Shown piece by piece: positions 22,187 through 30,122 of a stretch of DNA of 32,092 bases (the stretch's first letter is position 1; every line of letters starts with the position of its first letter). Below the pieces are notes generated by a model. That model was not told the DNA's origin and did not search any database. It worked only from the letters and a program-made list of their open reading frames with translations. The position numbers and the translations under genes were made by a program. The DNA is from Micromonospora acroterricola (GTDB lineage: Bacteria > Actinomycetota > Actinomycetes > Mycobacteriales > Micromonosporaceae), in contig NZ_QGKR01000130.1 of assembly GCF_003172955.1 (NCBI RefSeq), forward strand, positions 1 through 32,092, written 5' to 3'.

Positions 22187-23578
22187 TCAGAGCACCCGGG
22201 GCGGGGTGTTGCCGGCGGCCACGATGGCCCGGCGGATCGGCACGGCCAGAAGCAGCAGGAACCCGACCACGAAGAAGATCAGCAGGGAGACCAGGCCCAC
22301 CCGGTAGGAGGCGGTGAGCTGGAACACCAGGCCGAAGGCGAGCGGGCCGAGCCAGCTGGTGCCCTTGTCGCTGATCTCGTAGAAGCCGTAGTACTCGCCC
22401 TCCTTGCCCGCCGGGATGAGCTGGCTGAACAGCGACCGGCTCAGCGCCTGGCTGCCACCGAGGACCAGACCGATGGCCGCGCCGAGGACCATGAACGGCA
22501 CCGGCTCCTCGGCGGGCAGCCGGAACGCGCCAAGGATCACACCGGTCCAGAGCACCAGGCTGAGCAGCACGGTCTTCCAGGCGCCGATGCGCCGGGCCAG
22601 CGCGCCGAGGCTGAGCGCGCCGCCGAAGGCGAGGAACTGCACCAGCAGGATGGTGACGATCAGGTGGCTCTGCTCCAGCCGCAGCTCCTCGGTGCCGTAC
22701 TGGCTGGCGAGGGTGATGACGGTCTGGATGCCGTCGTTGTAGACCAGGAACGCGAGCAGGAAGAACAGCGTCAGCGGGTACGCCTTGACCTCGCGCAGGG
22801 TGCGACCCAACTGCCGGAAGCCGTCGGTGAGCACGTTGCCGCCCCGGGCGAGCGCCGCCGCGGTGGGGCGTTCGCGCAGCCAGCGCAGCGGCACCAGGGT
22901 GAACGCCGCCCACCACACACCGGCGGACACGATCGACCAGCGGGCCAGGTCCAGGGTGCGCTGCGGGTTGTCGTCCTCGCTGAGCAGGGTGACGGCGACC
23001 AGGTTGAGCGCCAGCAGCACGCCGCCGCCGAGGTAGCCCAGCGCCCAGCCGCGGCTGGAGATGCCGTCGCGTTCGTCGGGGCCGCCGAGCTGCGGCAGGA
23101 ACGAGTTGTAGACCACGATGGCCGCGCCGAAGGAGATGTTGGCGACCAGGAACAGCGCCCCGCCGAGCAGGTAGCGGTCGCCGGTGACGAACGCCATCGC
23201 GATGGTCGCGCCGGCGCCGGTGAAGGCGGCGCCGCCGAGGAGCCGCTTCTTGTGCGCCGACCGGTCGGCGATCGCCCCGATGACCGGCAGCACGAACACG
23301 GTGAGGAACACCGACAGCGAGATCAGGTACGGGTAGTAGGAGCCGGCGGCGACGCGGATGCCCAGCGGGTGCACGTAGCCGTCGCAGCTGTCCGCGCCCA
23401 GCTCGCAGCCGGCGGCCAGCTCGGCCACGGTGGTGAGGAACGGGCCGAGGAACACCGTGATGACGGTGGTCTGGAACGCCGAGTTGGCCCAGTCGTAGAT
23501 GTACCAGCCGCTGCGCTCGCGGCGGGTGCTCGCCGGGGGCGGGGTGTCGTCCACCGTGGGGGTCACGGTCTCGGCCAT
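22187..23578 (-). CDS. MFS transporter of the UMF1/Atg22-like family
   Basis: A 463-residue membrane protein. The family's opening motif GWYIYDWANSAFQTTVITVFLGPFL (about residues 24-48) is clear, and about twelve helices follow with the internal loop that bears ISSRGWALGYLGGG (about 172-186). The end motif EGEYYGFYEISDKGTSWLGPLAFG (about 390-413) is the other hallmark. In fungi the related Atg22 exports amino acids from the vacuole; bacterial substrates are unknown. The gene follows the glycerophosphodiester phosphodiesterase by 16 bp on the same strand, suggesting one operon and perhaps transport of a hydrolysis product. Confidence 0.92.
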   Translation of the reverse strand: MAETVTPTVDDTPPPASTRRERSGWYIYDWANSAFQTTVITVFLGPFLTTVAELAAGCELGADSCDGYVHPLGIRVAAGSYYPYLISLSVFLTVFVLPVIGAIADRSAHKKRLLGGAAFTGAGATIAMAFVTGDRYLLGGALFLVANISFGAAIVVYNSFLPQLGGPDERDGISSRGWALGYLGGGVLLALNLVAVTLLSEDDNPQRTLDLARWSIVSAGVWWAAFTLVPLRWLRERPTAAALARGGNVLTDGFRQLGRTLREVKAYPLTLFFLLAFLVYNDGIQTVITLASQYGTEELRLEQSHLIVTILLVQFLAFGGALSLGALARRIGAWKTVLLSLVLWTGVILGAFRLPAEEPVPFMVLGAAIGLVLGGSQALSRSLFSQLIPAGKEGEYYGFYEISDKGTSWLGPLAFGLVFQLTASYRVGLVSLLIFFVVGFLLLLAVPIRRAIVAAGNTPPRVL

Positions 23579-23594
23579 CGGGGTCCTTCGCCGG

Positions 23595-24362
23595 TCAGGC
23601 GGCCCAGTGGCCGCGGCTGCGGTAGACGTCGCGCAGCACGCCGACGTGATCGGTCATGATGCCATCCACGCCACGATCCAGTAACTCGTGCATCTGGGCG
23701 GGTTCGTCGATCGTCCAGACGTGCACCTGGAGCCCGATCCGGTGGCAGTAGTCGAGGAACCGGCGGTCCACCACCGGCACCCGCCCGTAGCGTGGCGGCA
23801 CCTGCGCGGCGACCACCGACGGGGGCAGCCGCAGCGGGCGGCCGTGCAGCGAGGCGACCCGCAGCCGGGCCACCCCCCGCATGCCGAGGCTGGTGGCGAC
23901 CCGCCCCTCGGTGAGCGCCCGCAGCCGGGTCAGCCGCGCGTCGCTGAACGAGGCGAGCAGCACCCGGTCGGCGGCGCCGACCCGGGTCACCGTGGCGACC
24001 GTGGGCTCGACGCCGCCGTCGGCCTTCACGTCGATGTTGAAGCGGACCTGCGGCCACGCGCCCAGCACCTCGTCGAGCCGGGGTACGACGGCGGCGCCGC
24101 CGACCCGCACCGAGGCGAGGTCGGCCCAGCGCAGGTCGGCGATGCGCCCTGGTTCGCCGGTGACCCGCGCCAGCGTCGGGTCGTGGAAGATCACCGCCAC
24201 CCCGTCGGCGGTGGCGTGCACGTCGGTCTCCACGTACCGGTAGCCCAGCCCGATGGCGCGGGCGAACGCCTCGGTGGTGTTCTCGTCGCCCTCGGCGGCG
24301 CCGCCGCGGTGGGCGAACGCGAGTGGCGCGGGCGCGTCGAGGTAGCCGGATCGGGTCAGCAC
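23595..24362 (-). CDS. Glycerophosphodiester phosphodiesterase
   Basis: A 255-residue metal-dependent hydrolase that splits glycerophosphodiesters to glycerol 3-phosphate and an alcohol. The catalytic positions are visible: HRGG at 18-21, EN at 27-28, ETDVH at 45-49 and HD at 60-61, then the later DVK and a final barrel strand VHVWTIDEPAQMHELLDRGVDGIMTD. No signal peptide is present, so it is cytosolic. The GTG at 24362 lies seven bases after CATACT (24370-24375, minus), consistent with a leaderless message. It is the first gene of a likely operon with the UMF1 transporter; a PlsC-type acyltransferase is upstream on the same strand, pointing to phospholipid turnover. Confidence 0.92.
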   Translation of the reverse strand: MLTRSGYLDAPAPLAFAHRGGAAEGDENTTEAFARAIGLGYRYVETDVHATADGVAVIFHDPTLARVTGEPGRIADLRWADLASVRVGGAAVVPRLDEVLGAWPQVRFNIDVKADGGVEPTVATVTRVGAADRVLLASFSDARLTRLRALTEGRVATSLGMRGVARLRVASLHGRPLRLPPSVVAAQVPPRYGRVPVVDRRFLDYCHRIGLQVHVWTIDEPAQMHELLDRGVDGIMTDHVGVLRDVYRSRGHWAA

Positions 24363-24433
24363 GCGACGCAGTATGCCTTCCGTCGGTGGACCGCGGGTGG
24401 CCTCCGGGCGACAACCGTCGGCCCGGCGCCGGG

Positions 24434-25201
24434 TCAGCGGCGGCGGTGCACCCGACTGAGATCACTCGGGCGGCCGGGGTCGACGTGCCGGGGCCGGTCG
24501 GGTTCGTCGGAGCGGAGCGGGGCGAGGGCGTCGGTGAGCGCGTCGATGATCCGGCCGGTGGCCCGGCGGGCGGCGCCGGGGCTGTCGGCGGTCACCTCGC
24601 CCAGGTCGACGGGTTCGCCGAAGTGCACCCGGATGACCGGGCGGCGCCACAGTGCGCGGGCGACGCCGCGCAGCATTCCCCGGGGCGCCCGGTAGGGCAG
24701 CACCTCGTGGGCGCCCCACTGGGCGACCGGGATGACCGGGGCGCCGCAGGTCAGGGCGAGCCGGGCGGCGCCGGTCTTGCCGCGTTCCGGCCACATGCCG
24801 GGGTCCAGGCCGATGCGCCCCTCCGGGTAGATGAGGATCACCGAGCCTCCGGCGACGGCGGCGGTGGCGGCGTCGAGGGCCCGGTGCACCGCGGTCGTGC
24901 CCCGGTCGACACGGATGTGCCCTGCGCGGCGCATGAGAGTGCCGATGACCGGGGCGCGAAACAGCCCGGCGGTCGCCATGACCCGGGGGGCCACGCCGCG
25001 GGTCTGGCAGGCGGCGACCAGCACCGCCGGGTCGAACGGGCTGATGTGGTTGGCGGCCAGCACCAGCGGCCCGCGGCGCAGGTGTGCGGGGACGTCGCCG
25101 GTGACCTCGAGGCGGGCCACCAGGCCGACGAGGGCTCGGGCCAGCAGCTGGGCGGCGCGCCAGATCAGCGGCGGTTGCCAGGGGGAGTGCGCGGTGTCCA
25201 T
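24434..25201 (-). CDS. plsC: 1-acyl-glycerol-3-phosphate acyltransferase-like protein
   Basis: A 255-residue acyltransferase of the PlsC family, which adds the second acyl chain in phospholipid synthesis. The NHISPFD block (HX4D, His52 and Asp57) and IYPEGRI (about 124-130) are the two catalytic/substrate motifs, with the AGLFRAPVIGTLMRRAGHIRVDRG block between (about 78-101). The N-terminus has an amphipathic to hydrophobic segment (AAQLLARALVGLVARL) that would lie on the membrane. I start at the ATG 25201; there is no strong ribosome site, and a start 60 bases upstream is possible. Gene symbol is by family only. It sits just before the cydAB genes on the opposite strand. Confidence 0.85.
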   Translation of the reverse strand: MDTAHSPWQPPLIWRAAQLLARALVGLVARLEVTGDVPAHLRRGPLVLAANHISPFDPAVLVAACQTRGVAPRVMATAGLFRAPVIGTLMRRAGHIRVDRGTTAVHRALDAATAAVAGGSVILIYPEGRIGLDPGMWPERGKTGAARLALTCGAPVIPVAQWGAHEVLPYRAPRGMLRGVARALWRRPVIRVHFGEPVDLGEVTADSPGAARRATGRIIDALTDALAPLRSDEPDRPRHVDPGRPSDLSRVHRRR

Positions 25202-25338
25202 CAGCGCGCCATCGTCGCACGTGGCCGTGGGGCCGCGAGGGCGGGTCGGCCGGATACCCACGGCCGGGCGGGGCGGCCGGGGTGATCAGGGTCATGGGTC
25301 CCGGGCCGGTTCGGGCCGCCCGACCCTGCCCAACTCTC

Positions 25339-25375
25339 TACGACGAGCGGTAGTATTTACTACGTCTCGTAGTAC
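25339..25375 (+). promoter_or_regulatory. Overlapping GTAGTA/TACTAC palindromes upstream of cydAB
   Basis: In the gap between the acyltransferase and cydA, GTAGTA-TT-TACTAC (25350-25363) and TACTACG-TCT-CGTAGTA (25358-25374) overlap, sharing the central TACTAC. A degenerate arm (CTACGACGAG, 25339-25348) precedes them. TAGTAT (25351-25356) inside the first palindrome may be the -10 box. TACTAC/GTAGTA half-sites resemble those bound by BlaI/MecI-type repressors, and part of the site (CTCGTAGTAC) is also found in the PadR gene operator of this window. The regulator is not identified. Confidence 0.65.
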
Positions 25376-25395
25376 GAAATGGCTGGGGGTTCCAG

Positions 25396-26811
25396 GTGGA
25401 CGCGTTGGACGTTGCCCGCTGGCAGTTCGGTGTCACCACCGTCTACCACTTTCTCTTCGTGCCGCTGACCATCGGCCTGTCCGTGCTGGTGGCCATCCTG
25501 CAGACGATGTGGCACCGCACCGGCAACGAGCGCTACCTCAAGCTCACCAAGTTCTACGGCAAGCTCTTCCTGATCAACTTCGCGATGGGCGTGGTCACCG
25601 GCATCGTGCAGGAGTTCCAGTTCGGGATGAACTGGAGCGACTACTCCCGCTTCGTCGGCGACATCTTCGGGGCGCCCCTCGCCATCGAGGCACTGGTCGC
25701 GTTCTTCCTCGAATCGACCTTCATCGGCCTGTGGATCTTCGGCTGGGACCGGCTGCCCAAGCGGGCGCACCTGGCCAGCATCTGGGCCGCCGCGATCGGC
25801 ACGAACCTCAGCGCGTACTTCATCCTCGCCGCGAACTCGTTCATGCAGAACCCGGTGGGCTACCGGCTCAACCCGGACACCGGACGCGCCGAGCTGACCG
25901 ACTTCCCGGCCGTGCTGACCAACAAGGTCGCCCTGATCACTTTCCCGCACACCCTGGCCGGCTCGTTCCTGGTCGCCGGGTCGCTGGTCGTGGCCGTCGG
26001 CCTGTGGCACCTGATCCGCAACCGCGACTCCGCCGACACCGGCGCCTACCGCTTCGCCACGAAGTTCGGCTCCTGGGTGGTCCTGGTCGCCTCCGCCGCC
26101 GTGCTGTTCACCGGCGACATCCAGGGCAAGATCATGACCGACGTGCAGCCGATGAAGATGGCCGCCGCCGAGGGCCTCTACACCACCGAGAGCCCCGCCT
26201 CGTTCTCCGTGCTCACCGTCGGCAGCCTCGACGGCAGCCGCGAACTGTTCGCCATCAAGATCCCGTACCTGCTGTCGTACCTCGGCACCGGCGACCCCAA
26301 CGGCACCGTGCACGGCATCAACGACCTCCAGGCCCAGTACGCCAGCCAGTACGGCGCCGGCAGCTACACCCCGATCATCCCGGTCACCTACTGGAGCTTC
26401 CGCTTCATGATCGCCTTCGGGATGGCCGCCGGCGCGATCGCCCTGCTGGTGCTGTGGAGCCAGCGCAAGGGCCGCACCCCGAGCAGCAGGTGGCTGCTGC
26501 GCGCCGGGCTGGCCATGCCGGTGCTCCCGCTGCTGGCCAACTCCTTCGGCTGGATCTTCACCGAGATGGGCCGCCAGCCCTGGATCGTCTTCGGCGAGAT
26601 GCTCACCCGCAACGGCGTGTCCCGCAGCGTCTCGCTGACCGAGGTGCTCACCTCGTTCACCGCCTTCACGCTGATCTACGCCACGCTCGCCGTGATCGAG
26701 GTCAAGTTGCTGCTGCGCTACGCCCGCGCCGGCGTGCCCGACGTCAACGAACAGCCCCCCATCGACGACACCACCGACGACGCCGAGCGTCCGCTCGCCT
26801 TCGCCTACTGA
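25396..26811 (+). CDS. cydA: Cytochrome bd ubiquinol/menaquinol oxidase subunit I
   Basis: A 471-residue membrane subunit of the high-affinity terminal oxidase that reduces O2 with electrons from menaquinol. The haem ligands are seen: His18 (TTVYHFL), His185 (TFPHTLAG) and the Met of YWSFRFM (Met338). The GRQPW motif is at about residues 392-396. The Q-loop between helices 6 and 7 is short compared with the ~522-residue E. coli protein, as usual in actinobacteria. The start is GTG 25396 with GGGGG upstream. It forms an operon with cydB 15 bp downstream; cydDC, needed for assembly, is not adjacent. The palindrome array upstream suggests control by a dedicated repressor. Confidence 0.96.
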   Translation: MDALDVARWQFGVTTVYHFLFVPLTIGLSVLVAILQTMWHRTGNERYLKLTKFYGKLFLINFAMGVVTGIVQEFQFGMNWSDYSRFVGDIFGAPLAIEALVAFFLESTFIGLWIFGWDRLPKRAHLASIWAAAIGTNLSAYFILAANSFMQNPVGYRLNPDTGRAELTDFPAVLTNKVALITFPHTLAGSFLVAGSLVVAVGLWHLIRNRDSADTGAYRFATKFGSWVVLVASAAVLFTGDIQGKIMTDVQPMKMAAAEGLYTTESPASFSVLTVGSLDGSRELFAIKIPYLLSYLGTGDPNGTVHGINDLQAQYASQYGAGSYTPIIPVTYWSFRFMIAFGMAAGAIALLVLWSQRKGRTPSSRWLLRAGLAMPVLPLLANSFGWIFTEMGRQPWIVFGEMLTRNGVSRSVSLTEVLTSFTAFTLIYATLAVIEVKLLLRYARAGVPDVNEQPPIDDTTDDAERPLAFAY

Positions 26812-26826
26812 CAACCGGAGCCTGCC

Positions 26827-27825
26827 GTGGACCTGACCACCATCTGGTTTCTCCTCGTCGCCGTGCTGTTCACCGGCTACTTCATCCTGGAGGGCTTCGA
26901 CTTCGGCGTCGGCATGCTGCTGCCCGTGCTCGGCCGCGACGACCGCGAACGCCGGGTCCTGATCAACACGATCGGCCCGGTCTGGGACGGCAACGAGGTG
27001 TGGCTGATCACCGCCGGCGGCGCGATGTTCGCCGCCTTCCCCGAGTGGTACGCGACGCTCTTCTCCGGCTTCTACCTGCCGCTGCTGCTGATCCTGCTGG
27101 CCCTGATCGCCCGCGGGGTGGCCTTCGAGTACCGGCACAAGCGTCCCGAGGCGTCCTGGAAGCGCCGCTGGGACGCGGCGATCGTGGTCGGTTCGCTGCT
27201 GCCGGCGATCCTGTGGGGCGTCGTCTTCGCCAACATCCTGCGCGGGGTGCCGCTGGACGCCGACCACGAGTACGTCGGTGGCCTGCTCGACCTGCTGAAC
27301 CCGTACGCCCTGCTGGGCGGCGCGACCACCCTCGCGCTGTTCCTCACCCACGGCGCGGTGTTCCTCGCCCTGAAGACCAGCGGTGACATCCGCGAGCGCG
27401 CCGGCGCCCTCGCGGTGCGCCTCGGCGCGGGCGCCGCGGTGCTCGCGGTGGCGTTCCTGACCTGGACGTTGAGCATCCGCTCCAGCGCGGCCGCCGTCGT
27501 GCTCGCCGTCGGCGCGGCCGCCGCCCTGCTCGGTGGCCTGGCCGCCGCCCGGGTACGCCGGGAGGGCTGGGCGTTCGCCGGCACGGCCGTGGCGATCGGC
27601 CTGGCGGTGGCGACCCTGTTCGCCGCGCTGTTCCCGAACGTGCTGCCGTCCACGCTGGACGCCGCGGGCACGTTGACGGCCACCAACGCCGCCTCCACCC
27701 CGTACACGCTGAAGATCATGACCTGGGTGGCAGTGATCTTCACCCCGATCGTGCTGGCCTACCAGGGCTGGACCTACTGGGTGTTCCGCAAGCGGATCGG
27801 CGTGGCCAACATCCCGCAGCACTGA
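26827..27825 (+). CDS. cydB: Cytochrome bd oxidase subunit II
   Basis: A 332-residue membrane subunit that pairs with CydA. The beginning WFLLVAVLFTGYFILEGFDFGVGMLLP (about residues 7-33) and the following GPVWDGNEVWLITAGGAMFAAFPEWYA (about 50-76) are the conserved CydB blocks, and about eight helices follow. It has no haem ligands of its own and stabilises the complex. GTG at 26827 has a ribosome site (CCGGAGCC) a few bases upstream. The gene is directly followed by a strong hairpin, so cydAB is a two-gene operon. Confidence 0.95.
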   Translation: MDLTTIWFLLVAVLFTGYFILEGFDFGVGMLLPVLGRDDRERRVLINTIGPVWDGNEVWLITAGGAMFAAFPEWYATLFSGFYLPLLLILLALIARGVAFEYRHKRPEASWKRRWDAAIVVGSLLPAILWGVVFANILRGVPLDADHEYVGGLLDLLNPYALLGGATTLALFLTHGAVFLALKTSGDIRERAGALAVRLGAGAAVLAVAFLTWTLSIRSSAAAVVLAVGAAAALLGGLAAARVRREGWAFAGTAVAIGLAVATLFAALFPNVLPSTLDAAGTLTATNAASTPYTLKIMTWVAVIFTPIVLAYQGWTYWVFRKRIGVANIPQH

Positions 27826-27826
27826 C

Positions 27827-27866
27827 CGCCGGGGTGCGGGGCCCCCACCGGCTCCGCACCCCGGCG
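27827..27866 (+). terminator. cydAB terminator hairpin
   Basis: A perfect 13-bp stem (CGCCGGGGTGCGG at 27827-27839 with its complement at 27854-27866, 14-nt loop) starts one base after the cydB stop codon and is followed by AAATT. It is a clear factor-independent terminator shape, with an AT-rich tail rather than a T-tract. It separates cydAB from the Eis-type gene 43 bp further on. Confidence 0.8.
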
Positions 27867-27909
27867 AAATTCGGCGGCCCTCGAAGATCGCTCCCGCTAG
27901 GGTGTGCCG

Positions 27910-29100
27910 ATGCCCGCCACCGTGCACGTCCGCGAACTCACCGCCGACGACCTCGCCGAGGCGTGGGAGCTGGGCCGGTTCGCCTTCGGGTCGAACCCGC
28001 AGCGACCTCCGCACGCCACCGAGGTGGTGCCCGGCATGACCCGCTACGGCGCGTTCGACGACACCGGCCGGCTCGTCGGCAAGGCCGTCGACCTGCACCA
28101 CGACCAGTGGTGGTCCGGGAGGGCGGTGCCCGCCGCGGACGTGGCCGGCGTGGCGGTCGCCCCCGAGGCCCGTGGCCGGGGCGTGGCCCGCGCCATGCTC
28201 AGCGCCCTGCTGCGCGGCGCCCGTGAGCGCGGCGCGGCGGTCAGCGCCCTGTACCCGACGATCGCCGCCCCCTACCGTGCCTGTGGCTGGGAGGCCGCCG
28301 GTGTGCTGCGCACGGTCGACCTGGCCACCGCCGCGCTGCCCCGGCACCGGCCGGACCCCCGGTTGACCGTCCGCGCGGGCACGGCCGCCGACCTGCCCGC
28401 CGTCGCCGCCCTGTACGAGCGGGTGACCCGGCACCGCAACGGCCCGCTCACCCGCCGGGGCGAGTTGTTCGACTTCCACGCCGCCGACGGCGGTCTGCCC
28501 GGCGACGCGCTCACGCTGGTCGAGGACGGCGGCGACCTCGTCGCCTACGCCAGCTGGGAACGCGGCCGGGGCTACGGCGCCGACTCGGTGCTCACCGTCG
28601 ACGAGGCCCTGGCGACCACCGCCGACGCGGCCCGGGAACTCGTCGGCGTCCTCGGCAGCTGGGCCAGCGTCGCCCCGACCCTGCGGCTGTGCCCGCTCGA
28701 CGGCGACGCCGTCAGCGTCCACCTGCCGCTGGAGTCGGCCCGCGAACACGAACGGGACCTGTGGATGCACCGGCCGGTGGACGTCGCGCGGGCAATCGCC
28801 ACGCGCGGCTGGCCCGGCCACGTCCGGGGCGCCGTCAACTTCGCCCTGACCGACGCCCTCGCCGAGTGGAACACCGGCACCTGGCGGTTGAGCGTCGCCG
28901 ACGGCGCGGGGGAGCTGACCCGGACCGGCGGCGAGGCCGACCTGCGGCTGGACGTCCGCGGCTTCGCGCTGCTCTACGCCGGCGCCGCCCGCGCCCGGTC
29001 GGTCGTCGAGGCGGGCCTGCTGCACGCCGTCGGCGCCGACCCGGACGCCCTGGACCTGCTGGGCGCGGGGGGCCCGGCGCAGCTGCTCGACTACTTCTGA
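27910..29100 (+). CDS. Eis-type GNAT N-acetyltransferase
   Basis: A 396-residue acetyltransferase of the 'enhanced intracellular survival' type. The N-terminal GNAT domain has AGVAVAPEARGRGVARAMLSALLRGARERG (about residues 77-106), then ALYPTIAAPYRACGWE (about 112-127), where the Tyr/Pro pattern follows Eis. A second, degenerate GNAT domain and a sterol-carrier-like C-terminal domain follow, and the protein ends in Phe, whose carboxylate is the likely base in Eis proteins. M. tuberculosis Eis acetylates aminoglycosides at several amines; this member's substrate is unknown. TAGGGT (27898-27903) is six bases before the ATG 27910, so a leaderless start. It overlaps the convergent MarR-type gene by 10 bp. 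Confidence 0.9.
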   Translation: MPATVHVRELTADDLAEAWELGRFAFGSNPQRPPHATEVVPGMTRYGAFDDTGRLVGKAVDLHHDQWWSGRAVPAADVAGVAVAPEARGRGVARAMLSALLRGARERGAAVSALYPTIAAPYRACGWEAAGVLRTVDLATAALPRHRPDPRLTVRAGTAADLPAVAALYERVTRHRNGPLTRRGELFDFHAADGGLPGDALTLVEDGGDLVAYASWERGRGYGADSVLTVDEALATTADAARELVGVLGSWASVAPTLRLCPLDGDAVSVHLPLESAREHERDLWMHRPVDVARAIATRGWPGHVRGAVNFALTDALAEWNTGTWRLSVADGAGELTRTGGEADLRLDVRGFALLYAGAARARSVVEAGLLHAVGADPDALDLLGAGGPAQLLDYF

Positions 29101-29558
29101 GCGACCACCGCGCCGGCGGGCATCGCCGCCAGCTCCGCGTTCGCGCGCTGCGTGACCAGGGTGAGCACGCGGGCGGCGGTGCTCATCTCGTCGGCCGGGA
29201 TGTCCGCGTACAGCCGGGCGGTGATGCCCGCGACGGCCTTGGAGACGCGCCCCTGCACGGCTAGGCCGTCGTCGGTGAGCGCCACCTGCGGCGCGTCCGC
29301 GTGGTCGTCGGACCGGGCGAGACCAGCCTCGACGAGGTGGGCGATCAGCGTGTGCACCGCGGCCTCGTCGACCTTGAGGGTGCTGGTGATCCGCTGCACG
29401 ACCCGCGTCCGCTCGACGGCGCCGGCGGCGAGGACGTTGAGCGTGAGCACCTCGCCGAAGCCGAGCCCGAGCGGGGCGACGGCCCGTTCGAGCAGGGCCC
29501 GGGTGGCGTAGTGGGTCTGGCCGATGACCTGGCCGTTGAGGGTGGGAACGGTGGACAT
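29091..29558 (-). CDS. MarR-type winged-helix regulator
   Basis: A 155-residue helical regulator. LLERAVAPLGLGFGEVLTLNVLAAG, followed by VVQRITSTLKVDEAAVHTLIAHLVEAGLARS (about residues 53-83), makes the MarR helix-turn-helix, and the wing region follows in VALTDDGLAVQGRV (about 91-104). It is more divergent than the neighbouring MarR, lacking the D-x-R-R wing motif, so its ligand or partner may differ. The ATG at 29558 has GGAGG four bases upstream. It faces away from the other MarR gene across tandem palindromes. Confidence 0.82.
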   Translation of the reverse strand: MSTVPTLNGQVIGQTHYATRALLERAVAPLGLGFGEVLTLNVLAAGAVERTRVVQRITSTLKVDEAAVHTLIAHLVEAGLARSDDHADAPQVALTDDGLAVQGRVSKAVAGITARLYADIPADEMSTAARVLTLVTQRANAELAAMPAGAVVAQK

Positions 29559-29571
29559 GACGCCTCCTTCT

Positions 29572-29647
29572 CAACGTTGGCCCAGCCAACGTTGGCGCGG
29601 CCAACGTAACACAGATCGTGGGTCTGGCCAACGATTACTGTTAGGCT
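29572..29647. promoter_or_regulatory. Tandem GTTGGC-N3-GCCAAC operators between two MarR genes
   Basis: Two inverted repeats of identical form, GTTGGC-CCA-GCCAAC (29576-29590) and GTTGGC-GCG-GCCAAC (29591-29605), abut exactly. A third half-site GCCAAC lies at 29627-29632. At the junction the sequence is GCCAACGTTGGC, a perfect 12-bp palindrome. TAGGCT (29642-29647) is the -10 box of the plus-strand MarR gene, seven bases before its ATG, with the third half-site just upstream of it. The two full sites lie over the probable minus-strand promoter. Two MarR dimers could bind side by side here. Confidence 0.75.
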
Positions 29648-29654
29648 GCCGCCC

Positions 29655-30107
29655 ATGGAGTCCACCGCCCCGCAGTCACCCGCCGGGCTACGCACCACCC
29701 CCAGCTGGCTGCTCAGCCAGGCCGCCAGCCACGCCGCCCGCCTCCTCAGCGAGGGCTTCGCCGCTCACGGCCTGCGCGGCTACCACTACCGGCTGCTCGC
29801 CGCCCTCGCCGAGGACGGCCCCGCCAGCCAGGCCGACCTCGGCCGTCGCTGCGCCATCGACCGCAGCGACGTGGTGGCCGCCATCAACGACCTGGCCGGT
29901 CGGGGACTCGTCGTGCGTGCCCCCGACCCGGCCGATCGCCGACGCAACGTCATCAGCGTCACCGACGCCGGCGCCGCCGAGGCACACCGGATGGCCGAGA
30001 CCGTCGACCGGGCACAGCAGGACCTGCTCGCCCCGCTGTCCACCCGCGAACGTGACCAGCTCACCCGGCTGCTCACCCGGCTGCTGGAACACCACAGCCG
30101 GGACTGA
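29655..30107 (+). CDS. MarR family transcriptional regulator
   Basis: A 150-residue typical MarR protein. GPASQADLGRRCAIDRSDVVAAINDLAGRGLVVRA (about residues 55-89) is the helix-turn-helix and PADRRRNVISVTDAGAAEAHRM (about 92-113) the wing with the D-x-R-R motif. The N-terminal helices (WLLSQAASHAARLLSEGFAAHGLRGYHYRLL) and the C-terminal ones form the dimer. The ATG at 29655 is seven bases after TAGGCT and there is no ribosome site, so it is leaderless. It is divergent from another MarR-type gene; no other partner enzyme is next to it, which is unusual for the family. Confidence 0.92.
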   Translation: MESTAPQSPAGLRTTPSWLLSQAASHAARLLSEGFAAHGLRGYHYRLLAALAEDGPASQADLGRRCAIDRSDVVAAINDLAGRGLVVRAPDPADRRRNVISVTDAGAAEAHRMAETVDRAQQDLLAPLSTRERDQLTRLLTRLLEHHSRD

Positions 30108-30122
30108 GTAGCACCGGGGCCC

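Noticed and set aside
25360..29631. A 1423-codon open frame on the minus strand
   Set aside because: It runs opposite to cydA, cydB and the Eis-type gene, and has the composition of a high-GC shadow frame (Arg/Gly/Gln-rich, no domain). The plus-strand genes have strong family motifs.
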